A stretch of 64,000 nt of DNA from Mytilus trossulus. Taxonomy: Eukaryota; Mollusca; Bivalvia; Mytilida; Mytilidae. Shown piece by piece: positions 12,636-24,524 of the stretch. The position numbers and the translations under genes were made by a program. Location: the NCBI RefSeq assembly GCF_036588685.1, contig NC_086378.1:35007578-35071577 (forward strand). The letters are read 5' to 3'. The notes beneath the pieces are model-generated. The model saw only the letters and a list, made by a program, of their open reading frames with translations. It ran no database searches and was not told where the DNA came from. Every line of letters begins with the position of its first letter. The first letter of the stretch is position 1.

Positions 12636-12791
12636 AGAAATGACTGTAATATTTTTTCTGTCTATTCGAAATAACATAAAAAAATAAGGTGCACACTGTT
12701 ACATGTAAATAACCCGCTAAGCCCGTTATTCAGTGTGCACCAATTTTTTCTGTTATTTCTTCATAGACATAAAAAATATTACAGTCATTCC
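12636..12791. mobile_element. Long hairpin (foldback MITE), ~155 bp
   Basis: The left arm GAAATGACTGTAATATTTTT and the right arm AAAAATATTACAGTCATTCC are reverse complements. Pairing continues inward through GAAATAACA/TGTTATTTC and GGTGCACACTG/CAGTGTGCACC, leaving a loop of about 30-40 bases. Arms of about 60 bp with no coding capacity fit a snapback MITE. Confidence 0.75.
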
Positions 12792-12799
12792 TGGAACAG

Positions 12800-12900
12800 T
12801 GACCAGGGGCGTAGCTAGGTTTCAGATCAACTGTAGGCACAAATCGACAGGAGGTCTGGGGGGCGCAGAAAACGGTTTTCAGCATTTTATTTGCATAATA
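12800..12900 (+). repeat. Dispersed repeat fragment with 'ggggcgtagctaggtt'
   Basis: A short stretch rich in G tracts (GGGGCGTAGCTAGG, TCTGGGGGGCGC) of the type that also appears at 59351 and 23346 in related form. No coding capacity. From 12901 to 13400 I see nothing further. Confidence 0.35.
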
Positions 12901-13405
12901 TTGTGTACAAAAATATCATATTTACTGGTTTTTATCATGATAATATTCATGAAGAAAAGCTTAAAGAATTATGAATAATTTTACATTGACACCTGAATTA
13001 ACGTAGTACAATAAAAAATCTAAAAAAAAAATATTTACAATATGCCCAGTGAAGATCAGATTAGTTTTAGATTAGGGCCCACAGAGGGTCAAAGAAAAAT
13101 ATTTTCAACTTTTTTGAACTAAACTTTTAACTCAAATTTGGGCAAAAATTGGTTAAACAAATTTAATATTTTTTGAACTTTTATGAACAACTTTCAGATC
13201 CAGTTCATACACAAAGACAATGATACATTTACTCAAAGTCAAGTCGACGTTTTTTTCTTCCGATAAAATCAGTTATACTCGCATCAACATCAACATTGAG
13301 GTGTCGGTGGATATGAAGAAGATAGATTTTAAAGTCGTTAGTTTCCCATTGTCGATCTCAGGTAGGATTTGACGCGTCTCATCGCGCTGAAGTATCTTTC
13401 ACTAG

Positions 13406-13406
<1 letters not shown>

Positions 13407-13436
<30 letters not shown>

Positions 13437-13500
13437 AAATGTTTTTGACCCGTCCGTCCGTCCGTCCGTCCGTCCGTCTGTCCGTCCGTCCGTCCGTCAG
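13407..13500. repeat. (CCGT)n microsatellite with adjoining hairpin
   Basis: About twelve CCGT units with one CTGT interruption run from 13449 to 13498. They are preceded by 'cccacgcaacgagttgcgga', which can fold on GCAACGAGTTGC. Related GACG/CTGT-rich patches occur near 48040-48110, 49865-49905 and 58820-58870. Confidence 0.85.
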
Positions 13501-13502
13501 TC

Positions 13503-14130
13503 CTGTTTCTTGTCATCGCAACTCCTCTTAAACCACACAGCAGAATTTCACGAAACCTTTTCAGATAATAAGGACATACTATGTAGTTGTGCATATCAAC
13601 GGGAAATTGCGATTCAATTTTTTTTCTAGGAGTTACGCTCCTTTGAACTTATTTACTTTAATGTACTACCGCAACAGTTTGTCATCGCAACTCCTCTCAA
13701 ACCACACAACATAATTTCACGAAACCTTTTCAGATAATAAGGACATACTATGTAGTTGTGCATATCGACGGGAAATTGCGATTCAATTTTTTTTTCTAGG
13801 AGTTACGCCCCTTTGAACTTATTTACTTTAATGTACTACTGCAACTGTTTGTCATCGCAACTCCTCTCAAACCACACAACATAATTTCACGAAACCTTTT
13901 CAGATAATAAGGACATACTATGTAGTTGTGCATATCGACGGGAAATTGCGATTCAATTTTTTTTTCTAGGAGTTACGCCCCTTTGAACTTATTTGCTTCA
14001 ATGTACTTCTGCAACAGTTTGTCATTTCAACTCCTCTGAAACCACACAACAGAATTTCATGAAATTTTGTGATAATAAGGACATACTATTTAGATGTGCA
14101 TATTGGCAGGAAATTAATTTTTCTTATACA
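13503..14130. repeat. Tandem repeat, ~175-bp unit, about 3.6 copies
   Basis: The block 'gtcatcgcaactcctct...' starts at about 13511, 13680, 13851 and 14021. Each unit continues through ACATACTATGTAGTTGTGCA and TCTAGGAGTTACGC. The first three units are nearly identical, and the fourth is diverged and truncated. Non-coding. Confidence 0.85.
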
Positions 14131-14330
14131 ATTTGTTTTTCTTACACTTATTTAATTTCTCCAATGACAATGTGGGGACGTGTGGTATGTGAGCGTGCTC
14201 ACTAAGGTTCTTTAATTGCCAATGAAACAGACATATATTGTCAATAAAATCCAAATAATCCTATGCACAGATCGGCGTTTGTTATGTTAAGGACACCAAG
14301 AAGTCTATCTGGTCTGTTGTCTTAAATACG

Positions 14331-15036
14331 TCAACGGGCTTTCCATCGTGTTATCTCATCTTCAAATTCTGTTCTTTTCACCCGGCTAAATCCGAACGGC
14401 AAGAGTTGTAAATTTTGTCTGCTATTTCTGGAATCAATTAAGTTCCCTAATTTGACCGGAATCAAATAAGAGGCAAGGAAGCGCTCCTCGTTGCTAATCA
14501 ACCGTTTTGTAATCTCAGCAACCAAGTGGTCGAGAAATACGTAGTACAACGAAACTCTCTAATAATCTGACGGCTCAAGAATCGGGTGGTTATAGCTCTG
14601 TGTCGTTGACGTCCATGCAGCGACACGCAGAACTGATTGTCTGCTGCAATATCCGTTGCTCTAGCAAACAATTATAGGACTCCCAAACTGTATCATTGCC
14701 TCTTTCATCGGAAAGGCTTTGCATTACAATTTTAGCCTGTGTCAAATATAGTCCGAGATTACTCTGATGTCCCACGGCCCCAGCTTGTCTGGAAAAACAG
14801 CCGTCGGACGTCAGAGTAATCTCGGACTAGTCAAATACAACAACAAGACTTATGATAAATTCAAATCGAAGTACCCGCATTCATACTCTGTACTGCTTTG
14901 TCATGGTTGTCGTCTTTAAGTGAATTGAGGGCAGAGACAACAACTTCAAATGCTGTTCGAAATGTATACAGCGAATCTGCCCGGCTTGACCAACGAGTTT
15001 CACACAGTGTTCTCAATTTTGCTGAGTCTTGTATTG
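14331..15036 (-). pseudogene. Decayed hAT-type transposase fragment
   Basis: Three minus-strand frames, read downward in coordinate, look like consecutive parts of a hAT/ZMYM-type transposase. At about 15036-14880 is a piece with LCETRWSSRADSLYTFRTAF. At 14741-14590 is AKIVMQSLSDERGNDTVWES. At 14565-14331 is a piece with LYYVFLDHLVAEITKRL and 'RFLASYLIP', which resembles the dimerisation region of hAT proteins. Between the first two pieces the frame shifts and an 81-bp hairpin element is inserted. No start and no N-terminal BED finger are present. Family assignment is from motif resemblance and not from a search. Confidence 0.6.
14749..14829. mobile_element. 81-bp hairpin MITE with 8-bp target duplication
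   Basis: A perfect 19-base inverted repeat (TAGTCCGAGATTACTCTGA and its complement) encloses about 43 bases that themselves partly pair. It is flanked on both sides by GTCAAATA (14741-14748 and 14830-14837). Eight-base target duplications are typical of hAT elements. The insertion lies inside the hAT-like pseudogene. Confidence 0.85.
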
Positions 15037-15239
15037 TTATAAAGCATATTAAATATATATTTATTTGCAAAACATACAAAAAACAATTTTGGTTGTGGCA
15101 AATACATTGACAAACAAACATAATGAAACATAATGAAAACTCGACAATATTATAAGAAATATGATAAAACAGTTACTGATCTCAAATGAGGATAGAAAAA
15201 AACTATATATAGCGATAAATCATCAAATAATTCAGCCAT

Positions 15240-16390
15240 GAGTTACTTCCCCTAATAATCCAGGTATTAATTTAATTGGATATTTTATCTTCAGATAAAC
15301 TTATAATTTCTTTTTTTATATAATTTTCTATAAATAACAAAAATAATTTTAGATTTTATACTCATTTGGAATATTAATTACATATTTGAAATTATTTTTG
15401 CAAATATTTTTTTCTTTACATACCGATATTGTTAGAAACACAGAATTCCATTGGACAACTTTTTAAACCATTTGCGCGGTCTCATTGGCGATTATACCAC
15501 AAGATATGTATAAGATCGCATATATTTGATGGAACTCTCTGTTTTAATACTGAGATTAAATAAACTTAATTTATAAGACCATGAAAAGATTGATTAATTC
15601 GCTCGCGTCGCCAGTTCCTATAATACACATTCTCTGAACTAACACAAATAGATTGAAGTAAATTAGTCACATTGTATGAAAAACACTCACCCCAACTAAT
15701 CTTAAATGACCCTGCAAGAATCTTGTATTCAGAATTTTACCAAAATCTGTGGCAAATAGATATAGGAAGATGTGGTGTGAGTGCCAATGAGACAACTCTC
15801 CATCCAAATAACAATTTAAAAAGTAAACCATTATAGGTTAAAGTACGGCCTTCAACACGGAGCCTTGGCTCACACCGAACAACAAGCTATAAAGGGCCCC
15901 AAAATTACTAGTGTAAAACCATTCAAACGGGAAAACCAACGGTCTAATCTATATAAACAAAACGAGAAACGAGAAACACGTATATATTACATAAACAAAC
16001 GACAACTACTGTACATCAGATTCCTGACTTAGGACAGGCGCAAACATTTGCAGCGGGATTAAACGTTTTAATGGATCCAAACCTTCTCCCTTTTTCTGAA
16101 ACAATAGAATTACATCATAACATAGAAAAACATATGACAAAATATCAAATGGCAGACTTAACTCAATCAAAAAACGTATGATTACACAATGAACGAATAA
16201 ATTTGATCTGCGATATCTGAATACAAATGCACAGTTAATTAAATATAAGAGACAAAGCCTATTTACTGTACCTTGACCTTTAACTACGTTTTGATTTTTT
16301 TAAGACACAATAAGGTTTAAAACGACAATTGGAATATTGATGAATTTTGAAAGTAAAAATAGGTTTTGAATTGAAAAACGTAACGAAAAA
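15240..16390. repeat. Copy 2 of the ~1-kb repeat, with a nested insertion
   Basis: 15240-15550 matches 2331-2640, and 15715-15760 plus 16255-16390 match 3230-3420. Between these flanks lies an insertion of about 490 bp (15765-16255) that begins with the family-A word AGGAAGATGTGGTGTGAGTG. The other copy is uninterrupted at this point (about 3277), so it gives an empty-site comparison. Around 16390-16890 nothing else was recognised. Confidence 0.65.
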
Positions 16391-16892
16391 ACGAAAAAAA
16401 CTCAAAACATTATGTATTTTTGTTTCGAAATGTTTAGTAAGAGAATGTGACAACGCACTAGTTTTCGCATATGAAATTGTTTAAATAAACAATAGAACTT
16501 AACATAATCCGCACTATTTGAGACGTGCACAAAAGCGATCAATAGATGAATTCTTTATATAAAGTTCTTAATGTTATAGTCTCTTATTATTCTGTACAGA
16601 ATAGCTCTCTTTTTAAATCTAATATATATTTTTACATTTGAATGTAATGTTGTATTACATATAATTATTGAGAGATGAGACTTAAATATTGATTTGAAAA
16701 TCAAACTTACACGGAATCAATTAACTCGTATACCATAAATCTATCTACGAAAATAACAAATCAATCGAAAACTATGTTTCGTCGCTAAAAAAAAATACAT
16801 AACATGTTTATCTAGTTTGGCCGATGCATATTATACTGTTATAGCTTGTCCGGACGTGTTTATAACAAAATAAAGAATAATATATATAAACG

Positions 16893-18240
16893 CACGCAGG
16901 AAATTTTGCAGTTTTTGGTCATTATCTTGAATATGATTATAGATAAAGATAAACTGTAAACAGCAAAAATGATCAGCAAAGTAAGATCTACAAATAAGGT
17001 AATATGACCAAAATTGTCGACCCCTTAAGGGGTTATTGTCCTTTAATGACAATTTTTCACAATTTGTTCATCATATTTGCTAACTTTAAAAAATCTTCTC
17101 TGAAACTACTGAATGGATTTGGATGACGAAAACGAAAGCATTTAGAGCAAATCTGACATGGGGTAAAAATATTCTTTAGGGTAATATTTATCAGCCCTGA
17201 AATTTTCAGATGAATCAAACAACCCATTGTTGGGTTGCTGCCACTTAATTTGTAATTATTTTAAGGAAATTTTGCAGTTTTTGGTCATTATCTTGAATAT
17301 TATTATAGATAAAGATAAACTGTAAACAGCAAAAATGATCAGCAAAGTAAGATCTACAAATAAGGTAATATGACCAAAATTGTCGACATCTTAAGGGGTC
17401 ATGTCCTTTAATGACAATGTTTCACAATTTGTTCATCATATTTTCTAACTTTAAAAAATCTTCTCCTCTAAAACTACTCAACCAAATTCAACCAAACTTC
17501 AACTGAATGATCAGTAGGGTGTATAAAATAAAGTTTGTGCTTTATTTGTATTTCGTCAAAAAACATGGCCGTCATGGCTAAAAATAGAACACAGGGTAAA
17601 ATGCAGCTTTTGGCTTATATCTCAAAAACTCCATCATTTAGAGCAAATAAGGCAAGAAGTTAAAGTATTTATTAGGTCAAGGTCTACCTGTCCTGAAATT
17701 TTCAGCCGAATTGGATGACTGGTTTTTCAGGTATAATGCCCCTGAATTGATGATTTTAAAGAAATTTTGCAGTTTTTGGTTATTATCTTGAATATTATTA
17801 TAGATACAGATAAAACTGTAAAGCAAAAATGTTAAGCAAAGTAAGATCTACAAATAAGTCAATTTGACCAAAATTGTCAATTGACCCCTTAATGAGTTAT
17901 TTCCCTTTAAAGACTTTTTTCACAATTTGTTCATCATGTTGACTTACTTTAAAAAATCTTCTCCTTTGAAACTGCTGTATCAATTTCAGCCAAACTTAGG
18001 CTAAATGAGTTTCAGAGTATCTAGTATAAATTTTGTATTTCATTTCCTTGTATGTCAAGAAACATAGCTCCTATGGCTAAAATAGAACATAGGAGAAATT
18101 TTTTTTTTTTTTGCTTTTGAAGAAAATAGGACGATTCAAAGAACATTTAAATAAATTGAAAAGCCAAAATAATCATTGATGAGAGATTTAACCAAAAAAA
18201 AAATTAAGGTGAGCGATTCAGGCTCTTGAGAGCCTCTTGT
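16893..18240 (+). repeat. Family D, three imperfect tandem units
   Basis: Units start near 16893, 17265 and 17761 with GAAATTTTGCAGTTTTTGGT. They continue through GTAAGATCTACAAATAAG and GACCAAAATTGTCGA to 'aaaaaatcttctc'. Spacing is about 370-500 bp because internal segments differ. The block ends near the palindrome AGGCTCTTGAGAGCCT (18220-18235), which could form a terminal hairpin. No intact reading frame. Confidence 0.75.
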
Positions 18241-18799
18241 TGTTTATCAGTTTGCATTCCTCAACATTTTACCCATGTGAAATGACTAATTAACCATTAT
18301 ATGTCTGTCTCGTATAGATTTTAACTTTTGTGCAGAAAGCCAGCCACTAGCTACCTTGATACTGTATGTAATGTTTCATATTATATCTTTAACTTTGATA
18401 TTTTCTTTTCTTTTTAAATTGGATTATTCTTTTAAAATTAATTTAAGGTTACATCTTCGTCTGTCAAGATTGTGATCTGTTGTCTCTTTGATACTATAAA
18501 TAAATTTTGTGTATTTACTGTCTTCTGATTGGTTAAAATTATTAGTTTTATTTTCAATGTTGTCAATTTTTATGGTGACACGCCCACTCTGACGTTGTGT
18601 ATTCATACGCCAACATGTGTGTACGTTGATATTGTCAAGGTAAATAATATAAAAAGTTCTTTGAGCCGTATTTTTTATAGAAATTTATTTATAATGAATG
18701 GCAATAATTTATTTTGATTTTATTGAACCATAAAACTAATTTTTGACAATAAATTCAAAATAAATGATAGCCATTCATTAAATAAATTAAAAGTGCAAG

Positions 18800-18905
18800 T
18801 ATAAAAATAATGTGATGTGGTATGATTGCCAATGACACAGCTATCCACACAAGTTCAAAAATCAAGTGGATGTAATCAATTATAGGCAACGTACGACCTT
18901 AAAAA
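18800..18905 (+). repeat. Dispersed repeat, family A fragment
   Basis: Contains GTGATGTGGTATGATTGCCA and 'gacacagctatccacac', a diverged version of the family-A head. The stretch 18906-19700 has short open frames only, and its wording partly recalls family D. No gene is called. Confidence 0.55.
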
Positions 18906-19703
18906 ATGAGAAAAACACTTAAAATCATTGTTTTGGTTTCTAGCGACTTTGATAAAATTTATAAAGATTATAGTTCCTTTGGCCCCTTAATTGAATTCAT
19001 AAGTGGTCAACTTCTTGTTGAAGTTATTTTTCTTGAAATACGATTTTCACTATTTTTTCTCTTTGTGTCTATTATTATGAAAACTGTAAAAGATGACCAG
19101 AAACTTTATCCAGAACAAATGACTAGCAAGACAAGATCTAAAAATGAACTATGATAGCAAAAATCTTCAATAGACTCGTTGTTTGAGTTATTGCCGTTTA
19201 ATGGTAATGGCACGACATAAACTATCATGTATCAGACGAAATATCACTTTGGTACTTTATTTGGTTTATAAAAACAACCCGAAGTGTGAAAGATGTAACA
19301 AAATACTTATACTTAAAGTAATCGTCCTGAATATTACCGATCTGCCTGTATACGACAGATGTTTCTAGAATAATACATATATATATATGAAGGATAACAC
19401 ATTGTAATTGTTTGAGTTCAATGAATACTGAGTATTATTCAATTATGGTGATCTGTGGTTGCTAAAATAAACAAACTTTTTTAACCAAACTCTGGTAAAA
19501 TTTGAGCTGCATCGGATAGAAATCGACCTTTTCTAAGTGCACATATTCATATATACACGTACATGACGTTTTTGGTTTATTTTGGAACATTCAAATACAA
19601 AATAAAAATAAATGATGGCCTGTTTTACGCCGGGTTCTTGTAACACATCAATTTTCAAAAGAGTTACAGACTTACCGTAAAGAGATTTGTTAACCCGAAA
19701 TAA

Positions 19704-20310
19704 TTAAGGTGGTATGGGTGTCTTCCTCCATCTTGGATTGTAAAAAACAGTGAACCAAAGGTACAGATTTTCTATAAAGTAGGCAAAATTTGATGCAGGA
19801 ATACAGATCTGTAATATGAATTTTCGTTTAAAAGAACCAATTTGTAAGAATATAACTTATAAATATTAATATTTTTGCAAATATTGATTATTTTTGTTTG
19901 TTTTTAATTGTTTTTTAAAATTGCCATTTTTAAGGGGAGGTAAATCTAAAATAGTCCATTTTCTGAAGGATTCTACATGGAATTTTCCTATTTTGTATTT
20001 TCGCCGGGAAAAACTCTAGGTGGCCCTATCTTTTCTTTTGAAATTCTTAAATCATTGTCTGAAAACTATCTTTTCCTTACGTATTAAACAATTCTATCAT
20101 TTTGTTTAGTTTCTAACCACAAAATGGTGTTTTTTCCTGTATAATCCTTACAAACATGATGTGTCATTTTGTTGCGTCCTGTAACTTGAGAAAATGCGCG
20201 GTGACCTATCATTTTCATTATGTATTTCAACATATATCAATATATACTACGTTTTGGCAAAGTATGAACAAATTCTATCATTTTTATTTTAGACTCCCAT
20301 ACCACCTTAA
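19704..20310. mobile_element. TTAA-flanked inverted-repeat element, ~0.6 kb
   Basis: The left end reads TTAA then GGTGGTATGGGTGTCT. The right end reads AGACTCCCATACCACC then TTAA. The inverted repeats are about 16 bases with one mismatch, and both boundaries carry TTAA, the target site of piggyBac and Kolobok elements. The interior (599 bp) includes part of a 149-codon frame (20156-20605) that starts inside the element and runs out of it, so that frame is not called a gene. Non-autonomous. Confidence 0.75.
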
Positions 20311-20924
20311 ACAACATTTTCATAAGGTCATTAGACAATTTCTATTCTACGCAGAAATTATATTGAGTTATATTGAAGTATTGTTCATATCCTGTTCTAC
20401 CTTTGATGAAGTTATTCTAATTATCGATAAACAAATAATGAGGAAGGAAGAAAAGCTATGTCGCAACAGGCATAACAATTCAATAAATCATTGGTGGAGG
20501 AAGCGGAGGTGCACGGGGACAACCACCGACCGTCGGCAGGAAAATCTAACTATTCAAAACAATGGTACGTGTAACTTAAAAATTGTAAGAGAAAATATTA
20601 TATAAATAATGTAGACTGAAGTTACTTTGTATTTTATAACACGCAATAACATAAAATGGGAGTGGGTAAAAAATAGTTAGTATCAGATTGATTGATTATT
20701 TGGTGTTTGGCGCCCCTTTTATCACAGTTGTGATATATCTTGGGCTGCTAAGTACAGGATTCAAACTCATGAACTCGGTATTTACAGGCTAGTGACACAG
20801 TAGTTTGACGAACTAAAAACCATTCGGTTACTGATGTCCTTATATTAATATCTGAAACAATTACACTAGATACTCGTACTAAGAAAGACAACTCAAAAGA
20901 TAATGAAAAAATCCACATAAACAC

Positions 20925-22156
20925 TTTAAATATAGTGGTGAAAGCCTCAATATTGTTACAAATTTTCAATACCTTGGTATTATATTTTCATGTAAGGGTA
21001 ATTTTAATGACGCCAAAGCACATCGTGTACAGCAAGCAAGAAAAGCCATGTTTATAGTCTTAAGAAAGGCTAGGAAGTTGAATTTACCAATTGATATGCA
21101 ATTAGAACTATTTGATACAATGGTTGTACCTATTTTGTTATATGGTGCAGAAGTTTGGGGTTTTGAAAATTGTAATATTATAGAAAACTTGCATATGCAA
21201 TTTTGTAAAATAATTTTGAATGTTAAAAAAAGTACTGCTCATTGTATGATTTATGGAGAATTGGGTAGAATATCATTACATATTCTTATTAAGGCTAGAA
21301 TGGTTGGTTTCTGGTAACGTATCATGTGTGGTAAAAGAGAAAAAATTTCATATACACTGTATTCTATATTGTATCAGCTTAGTAAAAGGGGTATCTACCA
21401 CTCTAAATGGTTGTTAGAAATTAAAAATACTTTATATGAATGTGGATTTAATTTGATGTGGGATAATCAAATAATTGCTAAATCTGATAATATTAGTAAG
21501 AATGTCAAGAAATGTTTAAGTAATAAATTTATGGTGAACTGGAGTAATAATATTATGAATTCTGCAAAATGTCTTAATTCCAGAATATACAAGTCTGATT
21601 TTTGTTTTGAGAAATATTTAACTGTGTTACCATCTGATCTAAGAATGTATATATGTAAATTCCGTTGCCTTAGTAATAAATTGCCCATTGAAACGGGGAG
21701 ATTTTTTAATATTGATAGATCTGAAAGACATTGTAATCTTTGTAATGCTAATGAACTTGGTGATGAGTTCCATTACTTATTCAAATGTACCTTTTTCAAC
21801 AATGTTAGAGCTAAATTTTTACCTTTATATATATGTAAAAACCCAAATGTTTTTAAATTTAAAGAATTGATGAATACATCAGATTTATTCACACTTACTG
21901 GAATAGCAAAATTTTGTAAAAGTGTTATTAAAACCTTTTAATACATGTGCTTAATCATGTTACTATATTTTGTACTTCCTGACAAATATCTGTATTAATT
22001 ATATATACTATTATTGCACCTTTGTTAACCATGTTCTAATGTAAATATGTAAATATGTTCATACTTTTATAGCTTGTTAAAAAATGTTGTACTAACATAC
22101 CCCATGTGGGGGCTTTAGTGAAATAAAATGTCTTATGTCTTATGTCTTATGTCTTT
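20925..22156 (+). pseudogene. 5'-truncated LINE, C-terminal part of reverse transcriptase ORF
   Basis: The frame opens at about 20928 with a YLGI motif (NFQYLGIIFS), typical of the end of a LINE reverse transcriptase. It runs to a stop at about 21941, with one internal TAA at 21315-21317 in the same frame. The C-terminal part has a cysteine/histidine cluster (CNLCN then EFHYLFKC), as in many LINE ORF2 tails. The catalytic palm (FADD) and the endonuclease are missing, so this is a dead 5'-truncated copy. After the stop come about 180 bases of 3' UTR, AATAAAATG and a short (TCTTATG)n tail (22131-22154), which is the expected LINE 3' end. The clade was not determined. Confidence 0.8.
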
Positions 22157-22262
22157 ATTTAAAAATAAGCATATTATGTCGGTGAAACAAAATTATGTCA
22201 AATTAATGCAAATAGATATGTAACTCTGGTGGTAATCTTTGATGTTTGATTAGAAATAAACG

Positions 22263-22870
22263 GGCGATATCTTTTAGCGCCAAAAAGTAACTCATCTGCG
22301 CCACAACTTAATTGCGCCAATACTTCTTTTGCGTACTATCATTTGCGCCAATAAAATAATCATCTAATTGCGCCAATTTTACTTATTTTTATTTATATAT
22401 AACAACTAAATGATTGACTTCCCTCCGCAGTTCTCAAAATTTGACGTTCTTATTTCTTGACATTTGTTTCATGAATATGATATAGTTTTCTATTCAAAAT
22501 AATTGTACACGATTCATCTGTGAATAACCTAGCACAACACGACTTAACTGTACATCTCCACCTTATTTCTCCAGTTTTCTTTACAAATGCCTGACGGAAT
22601 TTATGCTCTACAACAATGATGACCGGTTTTCCTCTATCAGACTCTATTTTCTTGAATGGTATGATCAGACATCTTGACTTGTGAAAGGTTAATTATAGTA
22701 CATGTATGATATAGGTAAAACATGTACAGGTATGATATAGGTAAAAAAATATTAACAGGTAAATGTGGCGCTATTTCATTTCATTTATTGGCATCAAAAT
22801 AAAAGAGAGTGGCGCAATTAATACCTTTTCAAAACTCCAAATGGCGCAAATTGATTCTGCCCAAATAAAA
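22263..22870. mobile_element. Element with oppositely oriented GCGCCA motif arrays
   Basis: GCGCCA occurs at 22277, 22298, 22314, 22345 and 22370 in the left part. Its complement TGGCGC occurs at 22766, 22810 and 22842 in the right part, often extended to TTGCGCCAATA / TGGCGCAATTA. Oppositely oriented subterminal motif arrays around a roughly 0.4-kb core suggest a foldback-type non-autonomous transposon. The exact ends and target duplication were not resolved. Confidence 0.5.
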
Positions 22871-23345
22871 ATTATTAAACAGCAATCTAGTTTGGCCTAC
22901 TCCATGGATGTGAAATCCATGTTAGAAGATAATACACCGAAAAGGTAAAATTCTCAAACATTGTTCATGTCATTTATGCAAAATAGGAGTTTAAAGTCAA
23001 AAGTCAGAAAATAGGCAATTAGTTTTCTCGGGGTTATTTTCATAACTGTATAGGTCTTCTCATTGTTGAAGGCCTTACAGTGGCAAAGTAATTGCTATTT
23101 TTCATCTCATTTTAACTCTGGTAGATAGTTGTGTCATAGACAATCATAGTACCTTGTATTCCAATTTCATAATGACAGCTTTATATGCAAACGCAATCTT
23201 TCACTTGTTCTGTATGTTTAGGTCAATATTTTAGTTTCTTTTATTTCACCGTGGCAATCAAATCAGTTCTCGTGACAACTTAGTGTACAAAGTAACATTG
23301 ATATTTATCGATAAGTAATTATCAAAGATAACCACATGACAGGCA

Positions 23346-23512
23346 TAGGCGGATCCAGCTATTTTTTAAAGGAGGTACCGGTGCTCCGACCCAGGATACA
23401 AATGTTAACAGGGGAAAATGTCCAACCATAAAATTTCATTCAAAGCATTGATGTAAAAAGAAAGGGGAGCTGCAAACCCCAGGATCCCTTTGGATCAGCC
23501 TCAGACGGGTAA
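23346..23512 (+). repeat. Dispersed repeat, family G (GGCGGATCCAG)
   Basis: It begins 'aggcggatccagc' and ends 'ggatccctttggatcagcctcagac', a diverged version of the element at 59351-59495. Non-coding. Nothing else was recognised between 22950 and 23750. Confidence 0.5.
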
Positions 23513-23751
23513 TACAACGTCATGAGACTTTATTATTGTTTTATTCAGTAAAACTATTCAGTTGAAGAAAAAGTTAACATTTTTATTGTAAGGTAAGAAG
23601 TTCCCCAAGAAAATCCTTGTAAACTAAGGTGCAATTTTTATTTATTTTTCAGTAAAAAAAAATAATCAGAATTATATTTGGTATCTAATATGCTGCACCA
23701 TTATATAATTATATAAAGTCATCATAGATACCAAAACTAAATTTTATATAT

Positions 23752-24060
23752 ATTCGACAGAAGTCTACAAAAGACTCATCAGTGACGCTCGACTTCAAAA
23801 AAGTTTAATAAAAGCCAAATAAAGTACAAAGTTGAAGAGCATTGAGATCCAAAATTCCTAAAAGTGTTGCCAAATACAGCTAAGGTTATTTATGCCTGAG
23901 GTAGAACAGCCTTAGTATTTAAAAAAATCAAAATTTTGTAAACAGTTAATTTATAAATATAACAATATCAATGATAATTCATGTCAGCACAAAAAAGTGC
24001 TGACTACTGAGATTGTCACACCCTCGGGGAAATAAATCTCCACCAGCTATGCAGTTAAAT
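23752..24060 (+). repeat. Dispersed repeat, family B copy 1
   Basis: Shares AAGACTCATCAGTGACGCTC, 'aaagttgaagagcattgag' and the end block 'accctcgggg...tccaccagc' with the tandem pair at 24525-25075. Diverged. Confidence 0.75.
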
Positions 24061-24524
24061 TGACAAACTGTTTTTATAAAAGCATTAAAAAATTCCAAAT
24101 GTCATGCACTATTTACTTGAATGAAAAAAAGATCAATTTAAATTGAACACATACATGTACATCCTCAACATGCGCGACCAAATCGTTATGCTTGTGGCTG
24201 TGGTCTTCCCTATTGCCTGCACTTTACTTAGAATTTATTGACGCTGAGCAATAACTTTTTATTCATAGCTATTTGTGATATAAATATACGTTTTTCAAAC
24301 AAATCATACGACGCGGAACTCGTTTGATTTTTTCCCGCACCGATGGTGATTTTCGTTTAGGTTTATTTGATTTAATAGGAAAGATCTTTCATTACACAGT
24401 TCTATCGTAAAAGTACATATAATATCATAAATTAAGCCTATCGTATTCGTCTTTTGTCTTTCGGAAGTCAATTCACATTTGAAAAGGATAAAGCAAATCA
24501 TACTCCAACAAAATGCTCATTATA

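Noticed and set aside
20156-20605. 149-codon open frame
   Set aside because: It starts inside a TTAA-flanked non-autonomous element and runs across its right end, so it cannot be an element or host gene.
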